Shown here: piece by piece, positions 15,935 through 23,868 of the stretch
Position numbering within the stretch: the stretch's first letter is position 1
Layout of the letters: the number at the start of each line of letters is the position of its first letter
Assembly (NCBI RefSeq): GCF_028714655.1
Contig: NZ_JAQTLY010000005.1
Location: forward strand, 100,504-164,503
Length of the DNA stretch: 64,000 bases
DNA from: Sulfurimonas sp.
Lineage (GTDB): Bacteria; Campylobacterota; Campylobacteria; Campylobacterales; Sulfurimonadaceae
Direction: 5' to 3'
Notes under the pieces: model-generated
Told to the model about the DNA's origin: nothing
What the model saw: the letters and a program-made list of their open reading frames with translations, nothing else
Databases searched by the model: none
Position numbers and translations under genes: made by a program

Positions 15935-17260
15935 ATGAAACTTTCACATTTAAAACAGATAACGGCTTACCTGCAAAAATTTACAAAAATATCAGCTATT
16001 TACAGAGTTAGCGACACCATTATAAAAGTTGCATTTGACAGAGACGATGAACTCTATTTTGAGATGCAGCGTTCAAACTCCAGAATATTTAAATGCACCT
16101 CTTATGCGCGTTCGAAAGTCTATAATGCCCCGTTTGATGTGCTTTTGGCAAAACGATTTAACCGTGCAAATATCATAAGCATAGAACTTTTCGGCGGCGA
16201 CAAGATAATAAGATTTAAAACTTCCGTTGCTTCTGCTTACAAAGAAGAGATAACCATTTTGCAGTTTGAATTTACGGGAAAATATACCAATGTGATTATC
16301 TTGGATGAAGAAGAGAGGGTTCTTGAAGCGCTTAGACATGTTGATCTGTTTTCGTCATTTCGTGAAGTCAGAGTCGGACAAAAACTACTCAGTGTTCCGC
16401 CTGCTTCATTTGAGGCAAAAGAGTATCCTATTGATGATGTTGAGCAGTTTTTGTATGACGAGTATGCAAAAGAGATGCAAGATAAGCTTACTTCGCTCAA
16501 AAAACAAAAAATCTCGCTCCTAAATAAAAAATTAAAAAAGTTGGAAAAACTCTACGGCTCTTTAGAGGATGAAAACGAGCTAGAAGCCGAAGCAATGAAA
16601 TATAATCGGTTTGGAAATCTGCTTTTGGCAAATATGCACAATGTCAAACCCTATCAGAGAGTCGTAGAAGTAGATGATTATGACGGAACAAAGGTTAAAA
16701 TAGAGCTTCACAAAGAGTTCTCTTCCGTTGCTATGATGGCAAATTCACTATTTGCCAGAAGCAAAAAAGCAAAACAGAGAGCTGCGCATATGCATATAGA
16801 AAAAAACTCTCTGCTTTGTAAGATAGAACATATGAAACTCTTTATCCATACGGTTGAAGAGGCAAAAGATGTCGCAAAAGTTCAGCTTCTCTTTCCAAAA
16901 AACATACAAGCAAAAAAAGTAAAAATCAACGATTCGATTGAATCGTTTTGGATAGAGGGTTATAAAGTAAGTCTTGGAAAAAATGAAAAAGGCAATGTTG
17001 AACTGCTTCAAAACGCCCGTGCAAAGGATATCTGGCTTCATATGAAAGAGAGACCCTCAGCGCATGTAATCATTACGACGGATAAGCAAAATGTTCCGCA
17101 AAGCGTTATAGAGGGAGCGGCAAGACTATGCGTTGACTTTACGATGTTTCAAAAAGACAGGTATTTGGTCGATTATACTCCAAGAAGAGAAGTTACCATC
17201 CAAAGCGGCGCGAATGTGCTTTACAATAAGTACAAAACTATAGAAATAGATACAAGGTAG
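15935..17260 (+). CDS. rqcH: NFACT-family protein (RqcH/FbpA-like)
   Basis: The 441-residue protein has the NFACT-N region, a central coiled coil (about 180-300) and the C-terminal NFACT-R domain (DIWLHMKERPSAHVII near 365-380). RqcH binds stalled 50S-peptidyl-tRNA complexes and adds alanine tails; the family was earlier called fibronectin-binding protein. At 441 aa it is shorter than B. subtilis RqcH (about 570) but near the C. jejuni homologue. No Shine-Dalgarno is present; GATAAAAT (15921-15928) ends six bases before the ATG, so the mRNA may be leaderless. It heads the conserved cluster with cdsA, dxr and tsaD. Confidence 0.85.
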   Translation: MKLSHLKQITAYLQKFTKISAIYRVSDTIIKVAFDRDDELYFEMQRSNSRIFKCTSYARSKVYNAPFDVLLAKRFNRANIISIELFGGDKIIRFKTSVASAYKEEITILQFEFTGKYTNVIILDEEERVLEALRHVDLFSSFREVRVGQKLLSVPPASFEAKEYPIDDVEQFLYDEYAKEMQDKLTSLKKQKISLLNKKLKKLEKLYGSLEDENELEAEAMKYNRFGNLLLANMHNVKPYQRVVEVDDYDGTKVKIELHKEFSSVAMMANSLFARSKKAKQRAAHMHIEKNSLLCKIEHMKLFIHTVEEAKDVAKVQLLFPKNIQAKKVKINDSIESFWIEGYKVSLGKNEKGNVELLQNARAKDIWLHMKERPSAHVIITTDKQNVPQSVIEGAARLCVDFTMFQKDRYLVDYTPRREVTIQSGANVLYNKYKTIEIDTR

Positions 17261-17267
17261 TAGTTAT

Positions 17268-17370
17268 AGACTGCTTCGTTGCACTCGCAGTGACATAAAG
17301 AGACTTCGTCGTCATTGTGACCCCTTTCGTCATTGCGAACGAAGTGAAGCAATCTCAGCGAAGCAATCTA
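17268..17370. repeat. Dispersed repeat family 2 copy
   Basis: Inverted units (agactgcttcgttgcactcg ... gaacgaagtgaagcaatctc) fill the gap between rqcH and the next gene. An in-frame ATG at 17317 lies inside this repeat and is not a credible start for the following gene. Confidence 0.8.
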
Positions 17371-17397
17371 TGTTTAAGTAAAATTAAGGGAAATAAG

Positions 17398-17700
17398 ATG
17401 GCGGTAGGTCTAGTAGCAAATGCGATATATGTCAATCAGCAAACCCCGAGCGTTGCATCGGTTGCTACCGCTCACAACAGCCGTGTGGATTTTCAAAATA
17501 TGGTAGCGCAAACCGTTGCACAGGAAAAAGAGACAGAAGTTCTTGAAGTCCGCCCCTCAGAAGAGAATCATGAAGTTAACCCCGACCGTGAACATCAAAA
17601 AAACGAAGCGGATCAAGAGAGTGCAAGAAATAAAAAACACGAAAAATCAGAAGAAAAAGAGGTTCAACCGCCTTTACATATATTAGATATTAAAGTGTGA
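17398..17700 (+). CDS. Small highly charged protein, 100 aa
   Basis: The start chosen is the ATG at 17398 with AAGGGAAA upstream, giving MAVGLVANAIYVNQQTP...; longer versions read into repeat DNA. After about 45 residues the protein is almost entirely charged and hydrophilic (Glu, Lys, Asn, Arg), suggesting disorder or coiled coil. C. jejuni has a small coiled-coil protein at the same place between its RqcH homologue and cdsA, so the gene is probably conserved. No function is known to me. It ends just before cdsA. Confidence 0.7.
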   Translation: MAVGLVANAIYVNQQTPSVASVATAHNSRVDFQNMVAQTVAQEKETEVLEVRPSEENHEVNPDREHQKNEADQESARNKKHEKSEEKEVQPPLHILDIKV

Positions 17701-17739
17701 TTGGATATAATAGTTTCTAATATTTTACTAGGAAAAGCG

Positions 17740-18495
17740 ATGAATGTATTTATGGTCTCAAAAGAGAGACTAATCACCGGTATAACATTAGTTGTCGGAG
17801 TGCTTATAATAGGCTTTGTGGATAATTTTTTTCTTATGTGGCTCTTTTTGGGAGCAGTTTATATATTGGCTTTTTATGAAGCGATGAGGCTATTTAATAT
17901 AAAAAATAGTGATTTAATCTATTTTGCCGTCGGGGTTTGGCTGCTTGCGGCAATATACCCGCACAGCGATGATATTTTCATCTTAATATGTTTGGCTTAT
18001 GCAGGCGCCGTTGCTTATAATAGAAATTTGAGTTGGAAAAATTTTCTCCCGTTTATCTATCCGACCGCAGGGATGCTTTTTATCTTATCAATGTACCAAG
18101 GGTATGGAGTTCTTTCTCTCTTGTGGCTTTTAGTGATTGTCGCTCTAACCGATATCGGCGCCTACGCGGTCGGCACAAGCATGGGTAAAACCCCGTTTAG
18201 TCCTACTTCTCCGAACAAAACGCTAGAAGGTGCGCTCGGCGGGGTGGCGGTTGCAACGATGGGCGGTATGTTTGTAGGTTTGTCTATCGTAGATTTGGGC
18301 GTCTCAATCGTCATCTCTTTTATGGTCGCTCTTAGTTCAATATTTGGCGATTTGTTTGAAAGTTTACTAAAAAGAGAAGCAGGCGTAAAAGACAGCGGTT
18401 ATATTTTACCCGGTCACGGCGGTGTATTGGATAGAATTGACGGCTATCTTTTCGGCGGTATCGTAATGTTGGTACTTCTTCGCGGGCTAGTTTGA
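17740..18495 (+). CDS. cdsA: Phosphatidate cytidylyltransferase
   Basis: The 251-residue integral membrane protein makes CDP-diacylglycerol from phosphatidate and CTP, the entry to phospholipid synthesis. It has about seven or eight membrane spans and the family signature near its end: SSIFGDLFESLLKREAGVKDSG followed by LPGHGGVLDRIDG, shown here in two blocks. The ATG at 17740 has AGGAAAAG upstream; a TTG 39 bases earlier is less likely. A TATAAT at about 17705-17710 may give an internal promoter. The gene is one base away from dxr. Confidence 0.93.
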   Translation: MNVFMVSKERLITGITLVVGVLIIGFVDNFFLMWLFLGAVYILAFYEAMRLFNIKNSDLIYFAVGVWLLAAIYPHSDDIFILICLAYAGAVAYNRNLSWKNFLPFIYPTAGMLFILSMYQGYGVLSLLWLLVIVALTDIGAYAVGTSMGKTPFSPTSPNKTLEGALGGVAVATMGGMFVGLSIVDLGVSIVISFMVALSSIFGDLFESLLKREAGVKDSGYILPGHGGVLDRIDGYLFGGIVMLVLLRGLV

Positions 18496-18496
18496 T

Positions 18497-19558
18497 TTGA
18501 TACTGCTCGGCTCTACCGGTTCTATCGGCGTAAACACGCTTGAAGTCGCAAAAAAATTTTCAATGGGTGTAGAGGCGCTAGTCGCCGGCAACAACATAGA
18601 GCTTTTAAACTCCCAAATAAAAGAGCACAACCCAAAAACAGTCGTTGTCGCAAACAAAGAAGATATCCACAGGGTAAACCACAACAATGTTTTTAGCGGC
18701 GAAGAAGCGATTTTAAGAGTTATAGAAGAGTCAAAGAGCGAGTTGGTCGTAAACGCGCTTGTCGGCTTTTTGGGTCTGCGTCCCACGCTCACCGCTCTTA
18801 AAGCAGGCAAAAAAGTGGCTCTTGCAAATAAAGAATCACTTGTTGCCTGCGGTGCTTTTATAGACACAGCCAAAATCCAACCCATAGACAGCGAACATTT
18901 CGGGCTTTGGTACTTGATGCAAAACCGACCGATTGAGAAAATGATAATCACCGCAAGCGGCGGAGCATTTCGCGACTGGGATATAAACAAACTTCAAAAC
19001 GCAACTTTAGCAGATACCCAAAAACATCCAAACTGGTCGATGGGACAAAAGATAACCATAGACAGCGCTACAATGATGAACAAAATGTTTGAACTCTTAG
19101 AGGCTAGATGGCTTTTTGGAGAGGGTCGTTACGATGCCATTATCGAGACAAAGTCCCTCATTCACGCGCTTATCAACTTTAAAGACGGCTCAACCACCGC
19201 ACACTTTGCCCATGCCAGCATGCAGCTCCCCATAGCATTTGCACTTGATGGAGCGATGCAAGAAAACATCCTCCCGCATGTAGATTTGCTAAAGGTCGGC
19301 TCATTGGAGTTTCGCGAGATAACAACAGATAGATACCCGATTTGGCGTATTAAAGAGGAACTTCTAAAAAACCCGTCCCGCGGCGTAGTCGTAAATGCCG
19401 CAAATGAAGCCGCTATCGAGAAGTTTATAGCTAAAGAGATAGGTTTTATGGACATAGCAAAAACAGTCATCGGGGCTTACGAAAAGTTTGACACTCTGCC
19501 AAAAAGCGTTGATGATGTATTTGCCCTTGATAAAGAAGTCAGAGCTTTTGTGAGATAG
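18497..19558 (+). CDS. dxr: 1-deoxy-D-xylulose-5-phosphate reductoisomerase
   Basis: The 353-residue enzyme converts DXP to 2-C-methyl-D-erythritol 4-phosphate with NADPH in the MEP isoprenoid pathway. It begins with the NADPH-binding motif LLGSTGSIG, has NKESLVACG, the substrate/metal blocks SEHFG and TASGGAFRDW, and NAANEAAIEKF near the end. The start is TTG at 18497, one base after the cdsA stop, so translation is coupled. The length is the short epsilonproteobacterial form (E. coli 398). Confidence 0.95.
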   Translation: MILLGSTGSIGVNTLEVAKKFSMGVEALVAGNNIELLNSQIKEHNPKTVVVANKEDIHRVNHNNVFSGEEAILRVIEESKSELVVNALVGFLGLRPTLTALKAGKKVALANKESLVACGAFIDTAKIQPIDSEHFGLWYLMQNRPIEKMIITASGGAFRDWDINKLQNATLADTQKHPNWSMGQKITIDSATMMNKMFELLEARWLFGEGRYDAIIETKSLIHALINFKDGSTTAHFAHASMQLPIAFALDGAMQENILPHVDLLKVGSLEFREITTDRYPIWRIKEELLKNPSRGVVVNAANEAAIEKFIAKEIGFMDIAKTVIGAYEKFDTLPKSVDDVFALDKEVRAFVR

Positions 19559-19645
19559 ATTTTATATCTATATAGTATAAATATCTTTACTTTTGTACTA
19601 TGACATAGTATAATATTTTCATTAATTATACTTTAGGAGTATATT

Positions 19646-20818
19646 TTGGAAGAACTGTTCTACAAATCAAATCCTTGGTGGGAAGAAGATTATTCATTTA
19701 ACGGTAAAAGAAGAGAACTTTATTTAAAAGAGATAGAGAGCTTTTTTTCAAGCAAAGATATTGTTTTTTTAACCGGACTTAGACGCGTTGGAAAAACTTC
19801 GATACTCAAAAGTTTCATATCACAGCTTATAAACGAAAAAAACATCGTTCCAAAACATATTTTTTACATTAGTTTAGACCTTATTGCATTAGAAAAATTG
19901 AGTATTACACAAATTCTGCAAGAGTATAGAAAACTGCACAAAATAGCATCTAGCCAAAAGGTTTATCTCTTTTTGGATGAAGTGACTTCCAAACAAAACT
20001 ATAGCCAAGAGTTAAAAAATCTCTATGATTTAGAAGATATTAAAATATACGCTTCAAGCTCATCAGCTTCACTTTTAAGAGATAAAAATGCCTATCTTAC
20101 GGGCAGACAAAGAGTTATAGAGGTTATGCCGCTTGATTTTTACGAATATCTTGAGTTTAAAAATATAAAAGTTAAAAAATCCGATGCTTATCTACTAGAG
20201 AGCTACTTTGAAGAGTATATGAGTGACGGAGGTATGCCGGAGTATGTACTAGAGGGCGATATAAGTTACCTTCAAAATCTTATAGATAACATTCTCTATA
20301 AAGATATTATCGCTTACCACAATATAAAAAATGAGCAGATTATCCGTGATTTTTACAGACTTTTGATGGAGAGAAGCGGCAAACAACTCAGTCTTAACAA
20401 GATAGCAAATATCTTAGAAATCGGTGTTGACAGTGCTAAGAGATATCTGTCATATTTTGAGGATACATATCTTATCTATACAATTGAGAAGTACGGAAAA
20501 CTAAACGAGAGGTTAAAAAACCCTAAAAAAATCTATGCCGGAGATGTGGGTCTTAAAAATATTGTTACGGGTTTTCGTGATAAAGGTGCTATTTTTGAAA
20601 ATCTCGTTTTTTTAAAAATCAAAAATCTCCACCCTTCTTACTTTTATAAGGATGGTATAGAGCTTGACTTTATGACGGAAAACAGAACGCTCATAGAAGT
20701 TAAATACAAATCCGTGCTCAATGAAAAACAGCAAAAACTTTTTGATACCACAGAAGCAAATAAAAAAATAGTTGTAGACGGGTATAGAAGTTTTTTAGAT
20801 ATTTTACTAAAAGGATAG
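19646..20818 (+). CDS. AAA ATPase with DUF4143 (AAA_14 family)
   Basis: The 390-residue protein has Walker A GLRRVGKTS at 44-52, Walker B VYLFLDEV near 110-117, a winged-helix-like middle and a C-terminal DUF4143 region with a nuclease-like core (ELDFMTENRTLIEVKYKS). Such ATPases are common in patchy distribution; function is unproven. It starts with TTG at 19646 preceded by TTTAGGAG. It sits between dxr and tsaD, where C. jejuni carries a different gene, so it is probably an insertion into a conserved cluster. A second member of the family is at 40710. Confidence 0.85.
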   Translation: MEELFYKSNPWWEEDYSFNGKRRELYLKEIESFFSSKDIVFLTGLRRVGKTSILKSFISQLINEKNIVPKHIFYISLDLIALEKLSITQILQEYRKLHKIASSQKVYLFLDEVTSKQNYSQELKNLYDLEDIKIYASSSSASLLRDKNAYLTGRQRVIEVMPLDFYEYLEFKNIKVKKSDAYLLESYFEEYMSDGGMPEYVLEGDISYLQNLIDNILYKDIIAYHNIKNEQIIRDFYRLLMERSGKQLSLNKIANILEIGVDSAKRYLSYFEDTYLIYTIEKYGKLNERLKNPKKIYAGDVGLKNIVTGFRDKGAIFENLVFLKIKNLHPSYFYKDGIELDFMTENRTLIEVKYKSVLNEKQQKLFDTTEANKKIVVDGYRSFLDILLKG

Positions 20819-20821
20819 ATT

Positions 20822-21799
20822 TTGATACTCTCAATTGAAAGCTCATGTGATGACAGTGCTATCGCGATAACGGAGATTGCGACAAAAAAGCTTCTTTTTC
20901 ATAAAAAGATATCGCAAGAACTAGAACACTCTGTTTATGGCGGTGTTGTTCCCGAACTGGCGGCTAGACTTCACGCGGAGGCGCTTCCTAAGATTTTGGA
21001 GGAGTGCAAGCCGTATTTTAGTGACTTAAAAGCGGTTGCAGTTACTACGACTCCGGGGCTTAGCGTTACTCTTGTTGAGGGTGTGATTATGGCAAAAGCC
21101 GTATCTATTGCATTGAACATTCCGCTTATCGGGGTAAATCATCTTATCGGGCATATCTACTCTCTGTTTATAGAAAAAGAGGCGGTTTTTCCTTTGACTG
21201 TTTTGCTGGTTTCAGGCGGACATACGCAGGTCATGGAAGTTAAAAATTTAGAAGAGATAAAAACGGTTGCAAAAAGTATGGATGACAGCTTTGGAGAGAG
21301 TTTTGACAAAGTTGCTAAAATGATGCATCTCGGCTATCCCGGAGGACCTGTTATAGAAAAGTTGGCAAAAGAGGGAGATAGAAAAAAGTATAACTTTACG
21401 GTTCCTCTGCATCAATCTCCGCTCATCGCTTTTTCATATTCAGGGTTAAAAAACTCGGTTAGACTCGCGGTAGAAGATGCGAACGAGAACGACTATAAAG
21501 ATATAGCCGCATCATTTGAACATATCGCCGTGGCTCACATCATACAAAAACTCAAGAAGTATTTTAAAGATGTTACGCCAAAAACATTCGCCATAGTCGG
21601 CGGAGCTAGTGCAAATCTATATCTTCGTTGGGCTATAGAAGAGCTTTTAAAACCCCACGGTGCAACCCTGCTTTTGAGTGAGTTGAAGTACTGTTCAGAC
21701 AATGCGGCGATGATAGGAAGAGTCGCAGTTGAGATGTACGAAAGAGGGATATTTAGCTCGATTGATGAGCTTGAAGTTTGTCACAAAAGTGTCATTTAG
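20822..21799 (+). CDS. tsaD: tRNA N6-threonylcarbamoyladenosine transferase TsaD
   Basis: The 325-residue protein moves the threonylcarbamoyl group to A37 of ANN-decoding tRNAs together with TsaB and TsaE. It has the ASKHA start [15 protein letters not shown], the metal histidines in [11 protein letters not shown], the phosphate loop VSGGHTQV and the C-terminal VGGASAN. The start codon is TTG at 20822 with AAAGGA upstream. It lies three bases after the DUF4143 ATPase gene and ends the conserved cluster. Confidence 0.94.
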   Translation: MILSIESSCDDSAIAITEIATKKLLFHKKISQELEHSVYGGVVPELAARLHAEALPKILEECKPYFSDLKAVAVTTTPGLSVTLVEGVIMAKAVSIALNIPLIGVNHLIGHIYSLFIEKEAVFPLTVLLVSGGHTQVMEVKNLEEIKTVAKSMDDSFGESFDKVAKMMHLGYPGGPVIEKLAKEGDRKKYNFTVPLHQSPLIAFSYSGLKNSVRLAVEDANENDYKDIAASFEHIAVAHIIQKLKKYFKDVTPKTFAIVGGASANLYLRWAIEELLKPHGATLLLSELKYCSDNAAMIGRVAVEMYERGIFSSIDELEVCHKSVI

Positions 21800-21916
21800 C
21801 TTAAATGGCGCTTAGCATTAAACACTCTTTTTCTAATTAAGAGTAAAATTATCCGATTTGACATATACTTCTTTATCAATAAAAAGTTAAGATAAAAAAA
21901 ACAAAAGGAGCCTAAG

Positions 21917-22420
21917 ATGGCAACTACAAAATTTAAGGGTACGGAAGTAAAACTTTTAGGAAATGAAGTAAATGTAGGTGATAAAGCACCTGAAATTACA
22001 GTTGTAAATTCAGCAGGTTTGGCTGATGTGGTAGTCGGCGGCGCGCAAGGCGTTAAACAGCTAATTATCGTTGTTCCATCACTAGATACGGGCGTATGTG
22101 CAACTGAAACTCGTAATTTTAATGCAAGAGCTGCAAAGCTAGAAGGCGTTAAAACTACGGTAGTTTCTATGGATTTACCGTTTGCATCGGGAAGATTTTG
22201 TGCAGCTGAGGGAATTGACAAACTAACTGTTGCATCTGACTTCAGAAACAAAGATTTTGCTAACGCTTACGGTGTACTTCTTGGCAGTTCGGTTCTTGCA
22301 GGCGTTACTTGTAGAGCGATTTTCGTAGTTGATGCCAACGGTATCGTAACTTACAAAGAGATTGTTCCTGAAATCACGGAAGAGCCAAATTACGATGCTG
22401 CTATCGCTGCAGTTAAGTAA
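21917..22420 (+). CDS. tpx: Thiol peroxidase (Tpx, atypical 2-Cys peroxiredoxin)
   Basis: The 167-residue periplasmic or cytoplasmic peroxidase reduces hydroperoxides using thioredoxin. The peroxidatic Cys is at 61 (SLDTGVCATETRNF) and the resolving Cys at 95 (SGRFCAAEG), the canonical Tpx positions. There is no signal peptide. A strong ribosome site (AAAAGGAGCC) precedes the ATG. A TTGACA at about 21857 may be part of its promoter. The gene has its own terminator and is probably monocistronic and well expressed. Confidence 0.95.
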   Translation: MATTKFKGTEVKLLGNEVNVGDKAPEITVVNSAGLADVVVGGAQGVKQLIIVVPSLDTGVCATETRNFNARAAKLEGVKTTVVSMDLPFASGRFCAAEGIDKLTVASDFRNKDFANAYGVLLGSSVLAGVTCRAIFVVDANGIVTYKEIVPEITEEPNYDAAIAAVK

Positions 22421-22472
22421 TATAACTAAAAATAATTTCAAAAACCTATCTCCTTCTCCTAGATAGTTTTAC

Positions 22473-22503
22473 AAAAGAGGTATTTACCGGTACCTCTTTT
22501 TTT
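22473..22503 (+). terminator. Rho-independent terminator after tpx
   Basis: A perfect 10-bp stem (aaaagaggta / tacctctttt, 22473-22482 and 22491-22500) closes an eight-base loop and runs into TTT. A weaker stem (ctatct...agatag, 22446-22466) lies just upstream. Confidence 0.88.
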
Positions 22504-22588
22504 CTCCTTCTCTTTTAGGGCTTCTCGCCCTTTATAAATCAAGTTTAAATTTGCTACAATAATTCTATCTATTTTAAGGATTTTAAAT

Positions 22589-23341
22589 ATGAAAAAAATT
22601 TTATATTCACTTACCTGCGCGGCTGTTTTAGCTTCAAGCGCGATGGCGGATTTTACTAGGGTTGAAATGGGCACGGGTGCGTGGATGCAAACCCCAAAAG
22701 GCACTGCTTCTTACACTGAGAGCGGTGCAAACGGTCTTTATACCTCAGGCGAAAAAGAAGAAACTTCTCCTTATATTTGGGCAGCTATCAAACATCCTAT
22801 TCCTGTTTTGCCAAATATTAGATTGGAGTATGTAAGCTTAAAAGACAGTGGTGTGGCAAGCGGTAAGTTCAAAGATTTTACCATCACTTCGGCTTCTACT
22901 ACGCTCTCTTACGATATGAAACAGTATGACATCATTCCGTACTATAACATTCTTGACAATACCGCTTGGATTACTCTTGATTTGGGTCTTGACATCAAAA
23001 TCATTGACGCATCTTACAGAGCTGCCCCGTCGGCTCCGTTTGCCGGATATAGCGACAGCGTAATTTTTCCTGTTCCTTTGCTGTATGCAAGAGCAAGGGT
23101 TCAGATTCCATCAACGGATATCGGTCTTGAAGCGGACATAAAGTATATCTCGACAGGCAATTCTACGGTTTATGATGCAAGAGCAAAAGTTGATTATACG
23201 CTAGGTTTCTTCCCTGTTATCAAGCCTGCCATAGAGGTCGGATACAGAGTTCAAAAGATAGATATCGACGAAGATAGTGTCGATGCAAAAATAGATATAG
23301 ACTTTTCAGGCGTTTATGCGGGTCTAATACTTCGTTTTTAG
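22589..23341 (+). CDS. Outer-membrane beta-barrel protein, TIGR04219 family
   Basis: The 250-residue protein has a signal peptide (LTCAAVLASSAMA, cut after about residue 20) and then alternating aromatic/hydrophobic strands, ending in YAGLILRF with the terminal Phe typical of outer-membrane barrels. The opening DFTRVEMGTGAWMQTPKG is typical of TIGR04219 proteins, which are common in this phylum; no function is established. A TACAAT box at about 22554 and AAGGA before the ATG support expression as a single gene. Its stop overlaps the convergent GNAT gene by four bases. Confidence 0.82.
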   Translation: MKKILYSLTCAAVLASSAMADFTRVEMGTGAWMQTPKGTASYTESGANGLYTSGEKEETSPYIWAAIKHPIPVLPNIRLEYVSLKDSGVASGKFKDFTITSASTTLSYDMKQYDIIPYYNILDNTAWITLDLGLDIKIIDASYRAAPSAPFAGYSDSVIFPVPLLYARARVQIPSTDIGLEADIKYISTGNSTVYDARAKVDYTLGFFPVIKPAIEVGYRVQKIDIDEDSVDAKIDIDFSGVYAGLILRF

Positions 23342-23862
23342 TCCATCCATTTTCGAGGGTCGTAACCGTCGGTCGGTCGCACAACCCTCTCTTTTGGCAA
23401 CTCTTTTACCATCGTTATAACTTCTAAGCCGTCAATGGGACTTTTGCCAAAAGAGTTTTCAACCTCCGCAAACCCATGCTTTTTAAAAAAACTAATGCTC
23501 TTTTCACTGTTTAAAACACTCACACTCATCCGTTCAAAAAGCGCTCCTGCTTCTAAAAAGAGCTGTTCTAGCATAGCAGAACCGATACCCATTCCCCTAA
23601 ACTCGGGTTTTACACCGATGGTCAAAACCGGAGGTTCGTCCTCTTTTAGAAGTCTTATCCAAGCAGCGCCTGCAATTTTATGTTCGTTAAGAGCATAAAG
23701 CCCAAGATCTTTTGAAGAGAGTCCGTAAAATCTGCTATATATTTCAAGCTCCGGAAAATCTTGAATTTTTTTACCCGTCTCATCAAGACGGTAGGCATAG
23801 TGAAGCATATCGGTTGCGATTTTTTGCTCCGAAGATCTTAGAAAATATAGTGTTGGTTTCAT
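23338..23862 (-). CDS. GNAT-family N-acetyltransferase
   Basis: The 174-residue protein has the acetyl-CoA-binding block LTIGVKPEFRGMGIGSAMLEQL (given as a recognisable Q/RxxGxG/A motif) near residues 80-100 and a later VLNSEKSISFFKKHGF typical of GNAT motif B. The substrate cannot be predicted. The gene lies seven bases before tex on the same strand and is probably cotranscribed from the DUF234-tex side. Confidence 0.85.
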   Translation of the reverse strand: MKPTLYFLRSSEQKIATDMLHYAYRLDETGKKIQDFPELEIYSRFYGLSSKDLGLYALNEHKIAGAAWIRLLKEDEPPVLTIGVKPEFRGMGIGSAMLEQLFLEAGALFERMSVSVLNSEKSISFFKKHGFAEVENSFGKSPIDGLEVITMVKELPKERVVRPTDGYDPRKWMD

Positions 23863-23868
23863 TGTTTT

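Noticed and set aside
17317..17397. A longer N-terminus for the 100-aa charged protein
   Set aside because: The extra codons are a translated family-2 repeat; the ATG at 17398 has a clear ribosome site.
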